Origin: Robiginitalea marina
Lineage (GTDB): Bacteria; Bacteroidota; Bacteroidia; Flavobacteriales; Flavobacteriaceae
Reading direction: 5' to 3'
Length of the DNA stretch: 64,000 nucleotides
Assembly: GCF_024006985.1 (NCBI RefSeq)
Contig: NZ_JAMXIB010000009.1
Span: forward strand, 1 to 64,000
The notes below the pieces were generated by a model that did no database searches, had not been told where the DNA came from, and saw nothing but the letters and a program-made list of their open reading frames with translations. Positions 51,701-60,323 of the stretch are shown here, one piece after another. A program made the position numbers and the translations under genes. Position 1 is the stretch's first letter; every line of letters begins with the position of its first letter.

Positions 51701-52467
51701 CAGTTCCCCTTTTGGGCCATGGCGATGTACGCCTCCACCCCTGTGGCCTGGGCCGACTGGGGAAATTCGTCGCCAATGCGCTGGAAGTATTTCAGGGCCT
51801 TGTCCTTTTGCCCCAGTTCCAGGGCGGCGATCCCTGCCTTATGCAGGTACAGGGGGGTGGTAAAATTGTTCTGGTCTTCCTTAAAGGCCTTTTCGTAATA
51901 GCCCAAAGCGTCTTTGGGCTGGCCGAGCTGCATGAACGCATCCCCAATGTTCCCCTGGCCGATCGGCCCGAGCAGGGCGTCATCGGAGTTAAAGCCTTCC
52001 AGAAAGGATATGGCGTCCTGGTACTGGTTAAGTTTCATGTAGGAAACCCCGGCCGCATACCGGGCCAGGTTAGCTGCCCGGGTACCGGAATACTCCTCGA
52101 CGATATCCAGAAGGCCGTATTTACCCTCAGCCCCTTCCAGGGCCAGGGTATAAAGTGAATCGGCCTGGGCAGGGTTCTGCTGGGCCTGGGTGAAATACTG
52201 GAGGGGGTAGAACAGCTCGTTGCTGGCACTGTCTTCCCTTGGGTTCTGGATAAATTGCTGGTACCCCAGATATGCGAGCACCCCAACGGCGATCACCCCG
52301 ATAACCCCGAGGATGTAGGTTTGGTTTCTGGATACCCACTGCTCCGTTTTGGAAGCACTGGAATCAAGGGTATTGAAAACCTCCGCGGTGGTACTTTCCC
52401 TCATGTCGAGCTCCTGCTCTTCTTCCCTGGTTTTCGGTTTATACCCACGCTTTTTGTATGTCGCCAT
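51700..52467 (-). CDS. Membrane-anchored tetratricopeptide-repeat protein
   Basis: This 255-residue protein starts at 52467 (MATYKKRGYKPKTREEEQEL). It has a basic/acidic cytoplasmic head, one transmembrane helix (YILGVIGVIAVGVLAYLGYQQF) and about four TPR units in the periplasmic part (KLNQYQDAISFLEGF, LGQPKDALGYYEKAF, ELGQKDKALKYFQRI). It resembles YfgM-like or BamD-like helper proteins in plan, but identity is not certain. It sits upstream of ribH in the conserved flavobacterial block. Confidence 0.88.
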   Translation of the reverse strand: MATYKKRGYKPKTREEEQELDMRESTTAEVFNTLDSSASKTEQWVSRNQTYILGVIGVIAVGVLAYLGYQQFIQNPREDSASNELFYPLQYFTQAQQNPAQADSLYTLALEGAEGKYGLLDIVEEYSGTRAANLARYAAGVSYMKLNQYQDAISFLEGFNSDDALLGPIGQGNIGDAFMQLGQPKDALGYYEKAFKEDQNNFTTPLYLHKAGIAALELGQKDKALKYFQRIGDEFPQSAQATGVEAYIAMAQKGN

Positions 52468-52487
52468 TTTTCGTAATATTGGTCGCG

Positions 52488-52495
52488 CAAAAATA
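52488..52495 (-). promoter_or_regulatory. -7 box for the TPR/ribH genes
   Basis: The minus strand reads TATTTTTG, an exact TAnnTTTG match, 21 bases before the ATG at 52467. Confidence 0.5.
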
Positions 52496-52581
52496 ACGGT
52501 TTTATCCAAAACCAGAAGGCAAATTATTCGTTATTTTTCAATAATTTGCAGCCTCCTGCCACCGGGTTTTCCACCGATTTC

Positions 52582-53664
52582 ATGATGTACCTGAAGCGTT
52601 TATCCTTACTGAATTACAAGAATTTCGAGGCCAGGGAATTGCAGTTTGATGCCAAGATCAATTGCCTTGTAGGCCCCAACGGGGTTGGAAAAACCAATGT
52701 GCTGGATGCCATTTACCACCTGGCCTTCGGAAAGAGTTATTTCAACCCGGTCACCACACAAAACATTCGCCATGGGGAGGAGTATTTCGTGATAGAAGGG
52801 TCCTTTGAGAAAGAAAACAGGCAGGAGACCATCGTCTGCAGTTTCAAAAAAGGAACCAAAAAGGTGGTCAAGCGAAATGGAAAAATTTATGACCGCATCT
52901 CGGAACACATCGGTCAGGTACCCCTGGTGATTGTTTCCCCTGCGGACCGGGACCTTATCGTAGAAGGAAGCGACACCCGCCGCAAGTTCCTCGATGGGGT
53001 CATTTCCCAGGCCGACAAGGCATACCTGCAGGACGTGCTGGACTATCAACAGCTCATTTCCCAGCGCAACGCCCTGCTCAAGTATTTCGCGGCAAACCAT
53101 ACCTTCGACAGGGCAAGCCTCGAGGTCTATGACCTGCAGCTCGGGCCGCTCGGGCAACGCATCCATGCACGGAGGAAGGCCTTTATGGAAGCTTTTTCCC
53201 CTATCTTCAGCGCGCAGTACCGCGCCATATCCGGGGGGGATGAACCCGTAAGCCTCCGGTATGAAAGCCAGCTCCATGAAGCACCCCTGGAAGACCTCCT
53301 GAAAAGCGGCCTGGACAAAGACCGGATGTTGCAGTACACCACCCAGGGGGTCCACAAAGATGACCTGGGCATGGAAATCGAGGGCCACCCCATTAAAAAA
53401 TTTGGCAGTCAGGGACAGCAGAAGTCGTTCCTGATCGCCTTGAAATTTGCCCAGTTCCAGTTTATGAAAGCACGGCTCGAAGGGACCCCCCTACTTTTGC
53501 TGGACGACGTTTTCGACAAGCTGGACGAACACCGGGTGGCGCACATTGTCAGCCTGGTAAACCAGGAGCTTTTCGGGCAAATCTTTATCAGCGACACCCA
53601 TGCCGAACGCACGGAAAATATTGTCAGGGAAATCCACCAGACCTATGCCTTTATCGCACTCTAA
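52582..53664 (+). CDS. recF: DNA replication and repair protein RecF
   Basis: This 360-residue ABC/SMC-like ATPase binds DNA ends and gaps and loads RecA with RecOR. The Walker A is in [15 protein letters not shown] near residue 35. The signature-like segment is [18 protein letters not shown] and the Walker B is [15 protein letters not shown]. The start is one of two adjacent Met codons (52582 or 52585); the frame upstream to 52546 is not family-like. The next gene starts 20 bases inside its 3' end. Confidence 0.95.
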   Translation: MMYLKRLSLLNYKNFEARELQFDAKINCLVGPNGVGKTNVLDAIYHLAFGKSYFNPVTTQNIRHGEEYFVIEGSFEKENRQETIVCSFKKGTKKVVKRNGKIYDRISEHIGQVPLVIVSPADRDLIVEGSDTRRKFLDGVISQADKAYLQDVLDYQQLISQRNALLKYFAANHTFDRASLEVYDLQLGPLGQRIHARRKAFMEAFSPIFSAQYRAISGGDEPVSLRYESQLHEAPLEDLLKSGLDKDRMLQYTTQGVHKDDLGMEIEGHPIKKFGSQGQQKSFLIALKFAQFQFMKARLEGTPLLLLDDVFDKLDEHRVAHIVSLVNQELFGQIFISDTHAERTENIVREIHQTYAFIAL

Positions 53665-54079
53665 AGCAATTTGGGTACTGGCCTTCCTTTTTATGGGGCT
53701 TTCATGCCAGACCCGCCCGGCTCCGGAAGACCTGCAACGGCTCAACGGCTACTGGGAAATCCGGGAAGTGGTTTTTCCAGACGGCGGCAGCAGGGAATAC
53801 CAGGCCAGCAGCGCGGTGGAATATTTTCAATGGGAGGCCGGGAAAGGATTCCGGAAAAAAGTACAGCCTACCGTCATGGGGACCTACCTGACCTCGGATG
53901 ATGCCCTGCCCATGGCCGTATCCTGGAGGGATGGCCGCCTTTTCCTGGTGTTCTCAGGAGAGGGCCAGCCCTGGGAGGAAGAAGTGCTGGAGCTCGACGG
54001 GGAAACCCTGGTTACCCTGCACCAAAATGGTCTCCGCTATGAATACGTTCGATACAAACCCTTGATTATAACTCCGTAA
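53645..54079 (+). CDS. Lipocalin-like lipoprotein
   Basis: This 144-residue protein has a lipoprotein signal ([13 protein letters not shown]). The rest starts [19 protein letters not shown] and is made of short beta strands, a layout seen in lipocalin-like Bacteroidetes proteins. No ligand or catalytic motif is visible. Its start overlaps recF by 20 bases, and the DUF721 gene follows after 1 base. This recF-lipoprotein-DUF721 order is, to my knowledge, common in flavobacteria. Confidence 0.75.
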   Translation: MPLSHSKAIWVLAFLFMGLSCQTRPAPEDLQRLNGYWEIREVVFPDGGSREYQASSAVEYFQWEAGKGFRKKVQPTVMGTYLTSDDALPMAVSWRDGRLFLVFSGEGQPWEEEVLELDGETLVTLHQNGLRYEYVRYKPLIITP

Positions 54080-54080
54080 G

Positions 54081-54374
54081 GTGGCCAAAAAAGAGAACCA
54101 ACAATCCCTGGGCGATGCCCTGAAGTCGTTCCTGAAAGGCAACCGCCTCGAAGAAGGGCTCGACCAGGTGCGTGTGGCCGAGGCCTGGGCCAGGGCCATG
54201 GGGCCCGGGGTGGCGGGGTATACCCGGGACGTGCGGCTACGGGGTACCACCCTCTACGTTGCCCTGAACTCTTCCGTCCTCCGGGAAGAGCTTAGCCTGG
54301 GGACCTCCAGGATCATCGACCTGCTGAATGCCGAGCTTGGGAAGGAGCTGGTAAAAACCCTCCGCCTGCAATAA
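54081..54374 (+). CDS. DUF721 (DciA-like) protein
   Basis: This 97-residue protein has a GTG start. LGDALKSFLKGNRLEEGLDQVRVAEAWARAMGP and the closing LYVALNSSVLREELSL fit DUF721. DciA members interact with and load the replicative helicase DnaB in bacteria lacking DnaC. Location after recF agrees with a replication role. It is the last gene of the short recF transcript before a strong hairpin. Confidence 0.88.
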   Translation: MAKKENQQSLGDALKSFLKGNRLEEGLDQVRVAEAWARAMGPGVAGYTRDVRLRGTTLYVALNSSVLREELSLGTSRIIDLLNAELGKELVKTLRLQ

Positions 54375-54400
54375 AAAAGCCCCGGCCCAAAGGCCGGGGC
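54371..54400 (-). terminator. Terminator between convergent DUF721 and ndk genes
   Basis: The perfect 9-bp stem GCCCCGGCC (54379-54387)/GGCCGGGGC (54392-54400) has loop CAAA. On the minus strand it is followed by TTTTTTAT, so it chiefly ends ndk; the plus side has no T-tract. Confidence 0.85.
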
Positions 54401-54426
54401 ATATGGTATTTAAAGTGCCGGTGCCG

Positions 54427-54849
54427 TTAGGAATAGACTTCCCTGCCGGAGAAATGGAACGCCCCCTCGATCAGGGCATTTTCATCGCTGTCGGATCCAT
54501 GGACGGCATTCTCGCCAATGTCTTTGGCGTAGAGCCTGCGGATGGTCCCCTCGGCCGCTTCCGCCGGGTTGGTAGCCCCAATCAGTGCGCGGAAATCTTC
54601 AACGGCATTCTCTTTTTCCAGGATGGCTGCCACAATCGGGCCCCGCGTCATGAAGTCGACCAGTTCCCCAAAAAACGGACGCTCTTTGTGGATCGCATAA
54701 AATTCCCCCGCATCCCTGCGGCTGAGCTGGGTATACTTCATCGCAACGATCCGGAACCCCGCCGCAGTGATTTTCTCCAAAATGGGTCCGATATGCCCAT
54801 TTTCCACGGCATCAGGCTTGATCATGGTAAAGGTTCTGTTTCCTGCCAT
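54427..54849 (-). CDS. ndk: Nucleoside diphosphate kinase
   Basis: This 140-residue enzyme equilibrates nucleoside di- and triphosphates by a phospho-His intermediate. [16 protein letters not shown] and active-site His117 in [15 protein letters not shown] are intact, and the length is standard. It has its own promoter (TTG-N20-TACTTTTG) and terminator, so it is monocistronic. Confidence 0.97.
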   Translation of the reverse strand: MAGNRTFTMIKPDAVENGHIGPILEKITAAGFRIVAMKYTQLSRRDAGEFYAIHKERPFFGELVDFMTRGPIVAAILEKENAVEDFRALIGATNPAEAAEGTIRRLYAKDIGENAVHGSDSDENALIEGAFHFSGREVYS

Positions 54850-54866
54850 TTTTTAAAAATTTTCGG

Positions 54867-54897
54867 CAAAAGTACGCTTTCTGACCCCAACCCGCAA
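54867..54897 (-). promoter_or_regulatory. ndk promoter
   Basis: On the minus strand a TTG (complement of CAA at 54895-54897) is followed after 20 bases by TACTTTTG (54874-54867). This is the best match in the window to the two-part Bacteroidetes promoter (TTG, ~19-20 bases, TAnnTTTG). The ndk ATG is 18 bases further on. Confidence 0.65.
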
Positions 54898-54899
54898 GA

Positions 54900-55934
54900 T
54901 TAATATTGCTGAGCCAGCTCGCCGAGGATTTCCCCCCCGTCCCCCACAATCCGGAAAATGGCCCGGTTCGCGTTGAAATCGAGGACCAGGTAACCGAAAC
55001 TCTCCGTGGAGACGACATCCCCGACGCGGAAGGGGTTCGGCTCGCCCCGGAACCCCGTGTAGGCATGGGTGAGGCCGCTGGAGGTAAAGTCGACCAGGGG
55101 GTAGGCAAGCGGAGGGGTAGCGGTACGGGAAAACTCCGAAATATGCCGGTCCCCGGAAAGGACGAAAACCCCACGGGCCCCGGAATCGGCGATGAGTTGG
55201 AGGAGCCGGCGCGTTTCATGCGGGAAATTTCCCCAGGTCTCAAAGCCATGCTGGCCGGAAAGGACCTGAATACTGCTCACCAGGATGTTGAAATCCGCAC
55301 CGGATTTCCGCAGCTCGCGTTCCAGCCAGGCCCACTGGGCTTCCCCCAGCACGGTCCCCTCCCCTTCCGGGTTGGGTATAAAGCGTTTGTTGCCGCCCGG
55401 GTCGCGGGTAAGGGGGGAGCGGAAATACCGGGTATCCAAAACCATCACCTTAACGCTGCCCCCGGGAAGGGAATAGGTATGGGAGGTGTACACCCCTTCC
55501 TGCCGGCGGCGCGGGCTGTTTTCGGGAACCCCCATAAAGGTCAGGAATTCCTGCTGGCTCCTTGCCTTTGCCTCGAATTCGGACCCTGCGTCATTCAACC
55601 CGTAATCATGGTCATCCCAGGTACCGATTATTGGGGTGCTTTGCTCCAGGGCCAGGTATCCGGGGATTTGTTTCTGAGCCTTGTAGAAGGCCCTGAGGGA
55701 ATCCCGATCGCCCGTATCGGCATAGATATTGTCGCCTCCCCAGATCCAAAGGTCCGGTTTCAGGCTGAGGATGTCGTCCCACAGGAAGTTTTCCCGGTCC
55801 GTATCGTTACAGGAACCAAGGGCAATCCGGAAGGTCCCATCCTGCGCCCCCGATACCCCGGGGGGAAGCGGTTTACTGGTTTTACAGCCGGCCAGCAACA
55901 GGAGGGAGCACCAAAGGTATACCTGTTTTTTCAT
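54900..55934 (-). CDS. PhoD-like alkaline phosphatase/phosphodiesterase lipoprotein
   Basis: This 344-residue lipoprotein (lipobox LLLAGC) has a PhoD-type metallophosphatase domain: LGSCND, LWIWGGDNIYADTGD, the metal motif GTWDDHDYGLNDAG, and VLSGDRHISEFSR. The domain hydrolyses phosphodiesters or phosphomonoesters outside the cytoplasm; the natural substrate is unclear. It is divergent from nrnA with an 80-base intergenic gap. The minus strand of that gap has a near-consensus TACATTTA box (55967-55960). Confidence 0.88.
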   Translation of the reverse strand: MKKQVYLWCSLLLLAGCKTSKPLPPGVSGAQDGTFRIALGSCNDTDRENFLWDDILSLKPDLWIWGGDNIYADTGDRDSLRAFYKAQKQIPGYLALEQSTPIIGTWDDHDYGLNDAGSEFEAKARSQQEFLTFMGVPENSPRRRQEGVYTSHTYSLPGGSVKVMVLDTRYFRSPLTRDPGGNKRFIPNPEGEGTVLGEAQWAWLERELRKSGADFNILVSSIQVLSGQHGFETWGNFPHETRRLLQLIADSGARGVFVLSGDRHISEFSRTATPPLAYPLVDFTSSGLTHAYTGFRGEPNPFRVGDVVSTESFGYLVLDFNANRAIFRIVGDGGEILGELAQQY

Positions 55935-56001
55935 GGGAAAAAGGCTTGTGTTCAGGACCTAAATGTAGGATTTTTGAACCAGGGGTTCGTTAAAAAAAGG
56001 A

Positions 56002-56009
56002 TATCTTTG
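56002..56009 (+). promoter_or_regulatory. -7 box directly before nrnA
   Basis: TATCTTTG matches TAnnTTTG exactly and ends only 5 bases before the nrnA ATG (56015). Transcription would start at or within a base or two of the start codon, giving a leaderless message. A TTG at 55974-55976 is 25 bases upstream, wider than usual. Confidence 0.5.
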
Positions 56010-56014
56010 ACCGC

Positions 56015-57031
56015 ATGAATCCGACAGCTATCCATTCGCTCAAGGAATTGCTCCGCCTTCCCAAAAGGGTGCTCCTGGTCCCCCACAAGAATCCCGACGG
56101 GGATGCCATGGGCGCCTGCCTTGGACTCTGCCACCTGCTCAGGGCCCAGAACCATGCCGTTACCGTGATTTCACCCAACGAGTTCCCGGATTTTTTGAAA
56201 TGGATGCCCGGGGCAGATGCCGTGGTGGTTTATGAAAAGCAGGAAGCAATGGCCAAAGGTCTCATCGGGTCTGCCGAGGTGGTTTTCACCCTCGATTTCA
56301 ATACCCTTGAACGCATTGGGCCCATGGCAGAACCCCTGAGGGCTGCGGCACCTCCTTTCGTGATGATCGACCACCACCAGAGCCCCGATGGGTATGCGCA
56401 GGTCACCCTGTCGGACCCCGATATGAGTTCCACCTGTGAGATGGTCTACCATGTGATCCGGGCGCTGGGGCTGGGGGACTCGATTACCCCTTCTGTAGCC
56501 TCCTGCCTCTATACCGGTATCCTGACCGATACGGGATCGTTCAAGTACGCTGCCGCCACCCCTGTAACGCTGAGGGTCGCCGCGGAACTCATGGAACGGG
56601 GGGCGCCCCATACGGATATCCACCGAAACATCTATGATACAAACCGGCCGGAAAGACTGCAACTGCTGGGCTGTGCGCTGCAAAACCTGGTAATCCTCAA
56701 GGAATTCCGGACGGCCTATATCACCCTCTCGCAGGACGAACTGGACCGGCACCGTTTCCACAAAGGGGACACCGAAGGGTTCGTCAATTACGGCCTTTCC
56801 CTGAAAGATGTGGTGCTGGCGGCCATTTTTATCGAAAACCGCGATGAGGGGATTATCAAAATCTCCTTCCGCTCCCAGGGCGACTTTTCAGTAAACAACA
56901 TGGCCCGGGCCCACTTCGAAGGGGGCGGGCACATCAATGCGGCCGGCGGGAGGAGTTCCGAAAGCCTGGGGGATACCGTGGAGCGCTTTGTGGGCATCCT
57001 TCCGCAATACCAAAAAGCCCTAATGGAATGA
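56015..57031 (+). CDS. nrnA: DHH-family nanoRNase/pAp phosphatase
   Basis: This 338-residue DHH/DHHA1 phosphoesterase degrades short oligoribonucleotides and pAp. It has VPHKNPDGDAMGACLGL (first metal site), VFTLDFNTLERIG, the namesake VMIDHHQSPDGY, LYTGILTDTGSFKY, and the DHHA1 segment FEGGGHINAAGGRSS. The length is normal. It is followed by gldI with an ATGA overlap, so translation is coupled to a gliding-associated gene. Confidence 0.94.
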   Translation: MNPTAIHSLKELLRLPKRVLLVPHKNPDGDAMGACLGLCHLLRAQNHAVTVISPNEFPDFLKWMPGADAVVVYEKQEAMAKGLIGSAEVVFTLDFNTLERIGPMAEPLRAAAPPFVMIDHHQSPDGYAQVTLSDPDMSSTCEMVYHVIRALGLGDSITPSVASCLYTGILTDTGSFKYAAATPVTLRVAAELMERGAPHTDIHRNIYDTNRPERLQLLGCALQNLVILKEFRTAYITLSQDELDRHRFHKGDTEGFVNYGLSLKDVVLAAIFIENRDEGIIKISFRSQGDFSVNNMARAHFEGGGHINAAGGRSSESLGDTVERFVGILPQYQKALME

Positions 57032-57588
57032 AAAAGTTTTTCATACTCGCCTGCCTTTCGCTCCTGGCAGCGTCCTGTACGCAACAGCAACCCCGCCGTC
57101 CGGTGGAGGTGAAGAGCGGTAGTTTCCTGAAGCAGTCTGCAGCGCGCAACAAACAATTGCTCGCCCGCGAGGAAACCCTCATGCAGGAATTGATCGCCAG
57201 GGACAGCCTGCACCGGTACCTCGACAGCTCCAGCGGCTTTCGGTTTTATTACAATTCGCGCCAGGCCGAAGGGGTTTACCTGCCCGGGACGGACGATTGG
57301 GTCACCCTCACCTACGACCTGAGGACGTGGAATGAGGATACCCTGTATACGCGGGAGGAAACCGGGGTTATCCGCTACAAGGTCGATAAAATGGAATTGT
57401 TCCCGGGCCTTCGGGCCAGCGTTAAAATGCTGGGAGAAGGGGAAACCGCAACGTTTTTATACCCCTCTTCCCTGGCTTTCGGGTACCATGGCGACAATGA
57501 CCGGATCGGCCCCAACGTACCCCTGAAATGTACCCTTACTGTCCTTGAAATAGAAAAACAAACCGATGAAAATCACGATGAAAACTAA
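57028..57588 (+). CDS. gldI: GldI-like FKBP-type peptidyl-prolyl isomerase lipoprotein
   Basis: This 186-residue lipoprotein (lipobox LLAASC) has a C-terminal FKBP domain (VTLTYDLRTWNEDTLYT, LFPGLRASVKMLGEGETATFLYPSSLAFGY). This matches GldI, a folding factor required for gliding in some flavobacteria and found as gldI. It probably acts in the periplasm on T9SS or gliding proteins; the giant SprB-repeat protein encoded upstream could be a client (inference). It overlaps nrnA upstream and, if the next gene begins at 57566, that gene as well. Confidence 0.88.
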   Translation: MKKFFILACLSLLAASCTQQQPRRPVEVKSGSFLKQSAARNKQLLAREETLMQELIARDSLHRYLDSSSGFRFYYNSRQAEGVYLPGTDDWVTLTYDLRTWNEDTLYTREETGVIRYKVDKMELFPGLRASVKMLGEGETATFLYPSSLAFGYHGDNDRIGPNVPLKCTLTVLEIEKQTDENHDEN

Positions 57589-58696
57589 TTTTCCCATGAA
57601 AAACATCCCTGTGGCCCTGGGCCTGTTGCTGGCCCTGGCCACCGCCTCCTGCAAGTCGAACCAGTACGCCGAACTCGGGGAAGGGATATACGCAGAAATG
57701 CAGACCTCCAAGGGCGCTATGATCATCCGCCTGGAACAGGAAAAAACCCCGCTCACAGTAGCCAATTTCGTGAGCCTTGCCGAAGGGAACAACCCATTTG
57801 TGAGCGAGGCCTACAGGGGGAAACCCTATTACGACGGGCTCATCTTCCACCGGGTCATCCCTGATTTCATGATCCAGGGCGGGGACCCGACGGGCACCGG
57901 GAGCGGAAACCCCGGATACCGGTTCAAGGATGAAACCGACCCCTCCCTGACCCATTCCAAAAAAGGCATCCTGTCTATGGCCAATTCGGGGCCCGGGACC
58001 AACGGAAGCCAGTTTTTCATCACCCATAAGGAAACCCCCTGGCTCAACGGACGGCATACCGTTTTCGGAGAGGTCGTTTCCGGCCTGGAAGTGATCGATT
58101 CCATCGCTGCCGTGCCCACGGATGCCACAGACCGCCCGGTCGATTCCGTCCTGATGGACAAGGTGAAGATCGTGCGGCAGGGCAAGGCGGCAAAAGGGTT
58201 TGACGCCGTCCAAATCCTCTCGGAATACTTCGCCGAGGAAGAAGCCCTGCAGGCGAAAATCAGGGCTTTCGGGGAACAATTGCAGGCACAGAAGGAGACC
58301 GCTACCGCCCTGCCCTCGGGCCTGAGGTATATCGTCCTGAAAGAGGGGGATGGACCCGCCCCGGTGGAAGGCCAGAGGATCTCGGTAGGCTACGCCGGCT
58401 GGCTCGAAGACGGCACCCTCTTCGATACGAGCAACGATTCCATCGCCCGGGAATTCGGCAGGTACGAGCAGCTTTTTGCCATGCACCGGGGTGACTTCAG
58501 CCCCTTCACCATTCCCTTCAGCCCCAATATGGGCCTGGTGGCCGGGTTTAGGGAAGCGTTGTTGCAGATGAAGGCAGGTGACAAATGGCGGATTTTCATC
58601 CCGTCGCACCTGGGCTATGGCAGCCAGGGCAGCGGGCCCATCCCCCCCAATACCGACCTGGTATTCGACCTGGAAATGGTCAGCCTAGTGGAATAG
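57566..58696 (+). CDS. Dual cyclophilin-FKBP peptidyl-prolyl isomerase lipoprotein
   Basis: This ~376-residue lipoprotein (lipobox LALATASC) contains two unrelated isomerase domains. A cyclophilin covers about residues 40-215: GLIFHRVIPDFMIQGGDPTGTG and MANSGPGTNGSQFFITH, with catalytic Arg and Phe/Gln. A C-terminal FKBP covers about 250-376: ISVGYAGWLEDGTLFD, FREALLQMKAGDKWRIFIPSHLGYG. It would assist folding of exported proteins. Start choices are 57566, 57578 and 57596; the last gives the most compact lipoprotein signal and no overlap with gldI. It ends with a strong terminator. Confidence 0.93.
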   Translation: MKITMKTNFPMKNIPVALGLLLALATASCKSNQYAELGEGIYAEMQTSKGAMIIRLEQEKTPLTVANFVSLAEGNNPFVSEAYRGKPYYDGLIFHRVIPDFMIQGGDPTGTGSGNPGYRFKDETDPSLTHSKKGILSMANSGPGTNGSQFFITHKETPWLNGRHTVFGEVVSGLEVIDSIAAVPTDATDRPVDSVLMDKVKIVRQGKAAKGFDAVQILSEYFAEEEALQAKIRAFGEQLQAQKETATALPSGLRYIVLKEGDGPAPVEGQRISVGYAGWLEDGTLFDTSNDSIAREFGRYEQLFAMHRGDFSPFTIPFSPNMGLVAGFREALLQMKAGDKWRIFIPSHLGYGSQGSGPIPPNTDLVFDLEMVSLVE

Positions 58697-58756
58697 GGTA
58701 TCGCCCCTACAGACAGGCGAAGGAAGCGGTTATTCCCGTTCCCGCTTAAATGGTTT

Positions 58757-58784
58757 AAAGCCCGGCGCTCGCCGGGCTTTTTTT
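58757..58784 (+). terminator. Terminator of the nrnA-gldI-isomerase operon
   Basis: The 11-bp stem AAAGCCCGGCG (58757-58767)/CGCCGGGCTTT (58770-58780) has a 2-base loop and is followed by further Ts to 58784. It lies in the 98-base gap before the convergent pepD gene. Confidence 0.88.
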
Positions 58785-58794
58785 GATCCTCCCG

Positions 58795-60249
58795 TCAGGG
58801 GGTATGCTCCAGTACGTCGAGCAGCAACTTCCAGAATTTCTGCGAAGAACTCACCGAGGCCCGCTCATCGGGGGAATGTGCCCCCAGGATGGTTGGGCCG
58901 AAACTGACCATATCCATTTCAGGGTAATGGTGCTTCAAGATCCCGCATTCCAGCCCGCCGTGGCTGGCCCCCACCACAGGGGGCTGGCCGAAGAGGGCCT
59001 CATACCGCCGGCTGAGCAGCGACAGGATTTCCGAGGAAGGGTCGGGCAGCCAGCCCGGGTATTCCCCGCTGGTTTCAGTCCTGTATTCGGCCAGGGAAAA
59101 CACGGCGCGGAGTTTTCGAACCAGGTTGGCCTTCGAGGATTCCCGGGCAGAGCGGGTCAGGCACCCGATCCGGATTTCCCCGTTCTGGACGGATACCTGG
59201 GCCACATTGTTGGAAGTCTCCACCAGGCCAGGGAACTCCTGGTTCATGGCGTAAACCCCATGGTGGAGGCCACACAGGCAGGAGAGCAAAGTTTTAACGG
59301 CTTCCGGGCCCATGCCCGGCCCCGGGGCCGGGATGTCTTCCAGGAGCAGCTGCAGGCCGGGCTCCCTCGGGCCAAACTCCTCCAGGATCGCAGCCATTTC
59401 CCCCTCCACGGCCTCCCGGAAGTCGGCCTTTCCGGCTTTGGGGACTGCCAGCACCGCCTCGCTTTCCCGCGGGATGGCGTTGCGCAGGTTGCCCCCGTGG
59501 AGCTCTGAAAGGCTGAAGCGGCCCTGCTCCCAGGCTGCCATCAGGATCCGGGCGATCAGTACATTGGCGTTCGCAAGGCCTTTGTGGATATCCATCCCGC
59601 TATGCCCCCCGAGCAGGCCCTTTACCCGGAGCCGGAACCCGGTATGGCCTTCCCCGGTGGGCACCGGGGTGTATTTCCCCGTCCCCGTGACGTCTATGCC
59701 CCCTGCGCAGCCGATTTCCAGGGTGTCGTCCTGTTCTGTGTCGAGGTTCAGCAGGATTTCCCCTTTCAGCAGGTCAGGGCTAAGTCCTTTGGCCCCGGTC
59801 ATCCCGGTTTCCTCATCTATGGTGAACAGGGCTTCCAGGGGAGGGTGCGGAATGGCATTTGAAGCGAGCACCCCCATAATGGCGGCCACTCCCAGTCCGT
59901 TGTCGGCACCCAGGGTAGTACCCTTTGCCCGCACCCAGTCCCCGTCGGTGTACATGCGGATGCCCCCGGCCTCAAAATCGAAGTCCGTATCGTTGTTTTT
60001 CTGGTGGACCATATCGAGGTGCGCCTGCAGGACCAGGGTTTTCCGATCCTCCATCCCGGGGCTGGCCGGTTTGCGGACCAGCACATTCCCAACGGCGTCG
60101 CGGGAGGCTTCGAGTCCGAGGGAAGCCGCGAAGTCCATCATGAAGTCGATGACCTTTCCTTCCTTTTTTGAAGGCCTGGGAATGGCGTTAAGGGCGGCAA
60201 AATGCTTCCAGAGGGACCTGGGTTCCAATCGGGCAATGGCATCGGACAT
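58795..60249 (-). CDS. pepD: Aminoacyl-histidine dipeptidase (PepD, M20)
   Basis: This 484-residue zinc peptidase of the M20C family cleaves Xaa-His and related dipeptides. The metal and catalytic residues lie in VLQAHLDMVHQK, TTLGADNGLGVAAIM and TIDEETGMTGAKGL, with a lid domain in between (GLLGGHSGMDIHKG). The length agrees with E. coli PepD (485). It lacks a signal peptide, so it is cytoplasmic. It is convergent with the isomerase gene and divergent from the DUF3810 gene. Confidence 0.95.
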   Translation of the reverse strand: MSDAIARLEPRSLWKHFAALNAIPRPSKKEGKVIDFMMDFAASLGLEASRDAVGNVLVRKPASPGMEDRKTLVLQAHLDMVHQKNNDTDFDFEAGGIRMYTDGDWVRAKGTTLGADNGLGVAAIMGVLASNAIPHPPLEALFTIDEETGMTGAKGLSPDLLKGEILLNLDTEQDDTLEIGCAGGIDVTGTGKYTPVPTGEGHTGFRLRVKGLLGGHSGMDIHKGLANANVLIARILMAAWEQGRFSLSELHGGNLRNAIPRESEAVLAVPKAGKADFREAVEGEMAAILEEFGPREPGLQLLLEDIPAPGPGMGPEAVKTLLSCLCGLHHGVYAMNQEFPGLVETSNNVAQVSVQNGEIRIGCLTRSARESSKANLVRKLRAVFSLAEYRTETSGEYPGWLPDPSSEILSLLSRRYEALFGQPPVVGASHGGLECGILKHHYPEMDMVSFGPTILGAHSPDERASVSSSQKFWKLLLDVLEHTP

Positions 60250-60323
60250 GGAGGTGTGGTTTTAGAAGTTCAAAAATAACCATTCCCGGGCAGCATGAAG
60301 GGGAATTGGCTATTTTTACCCCC

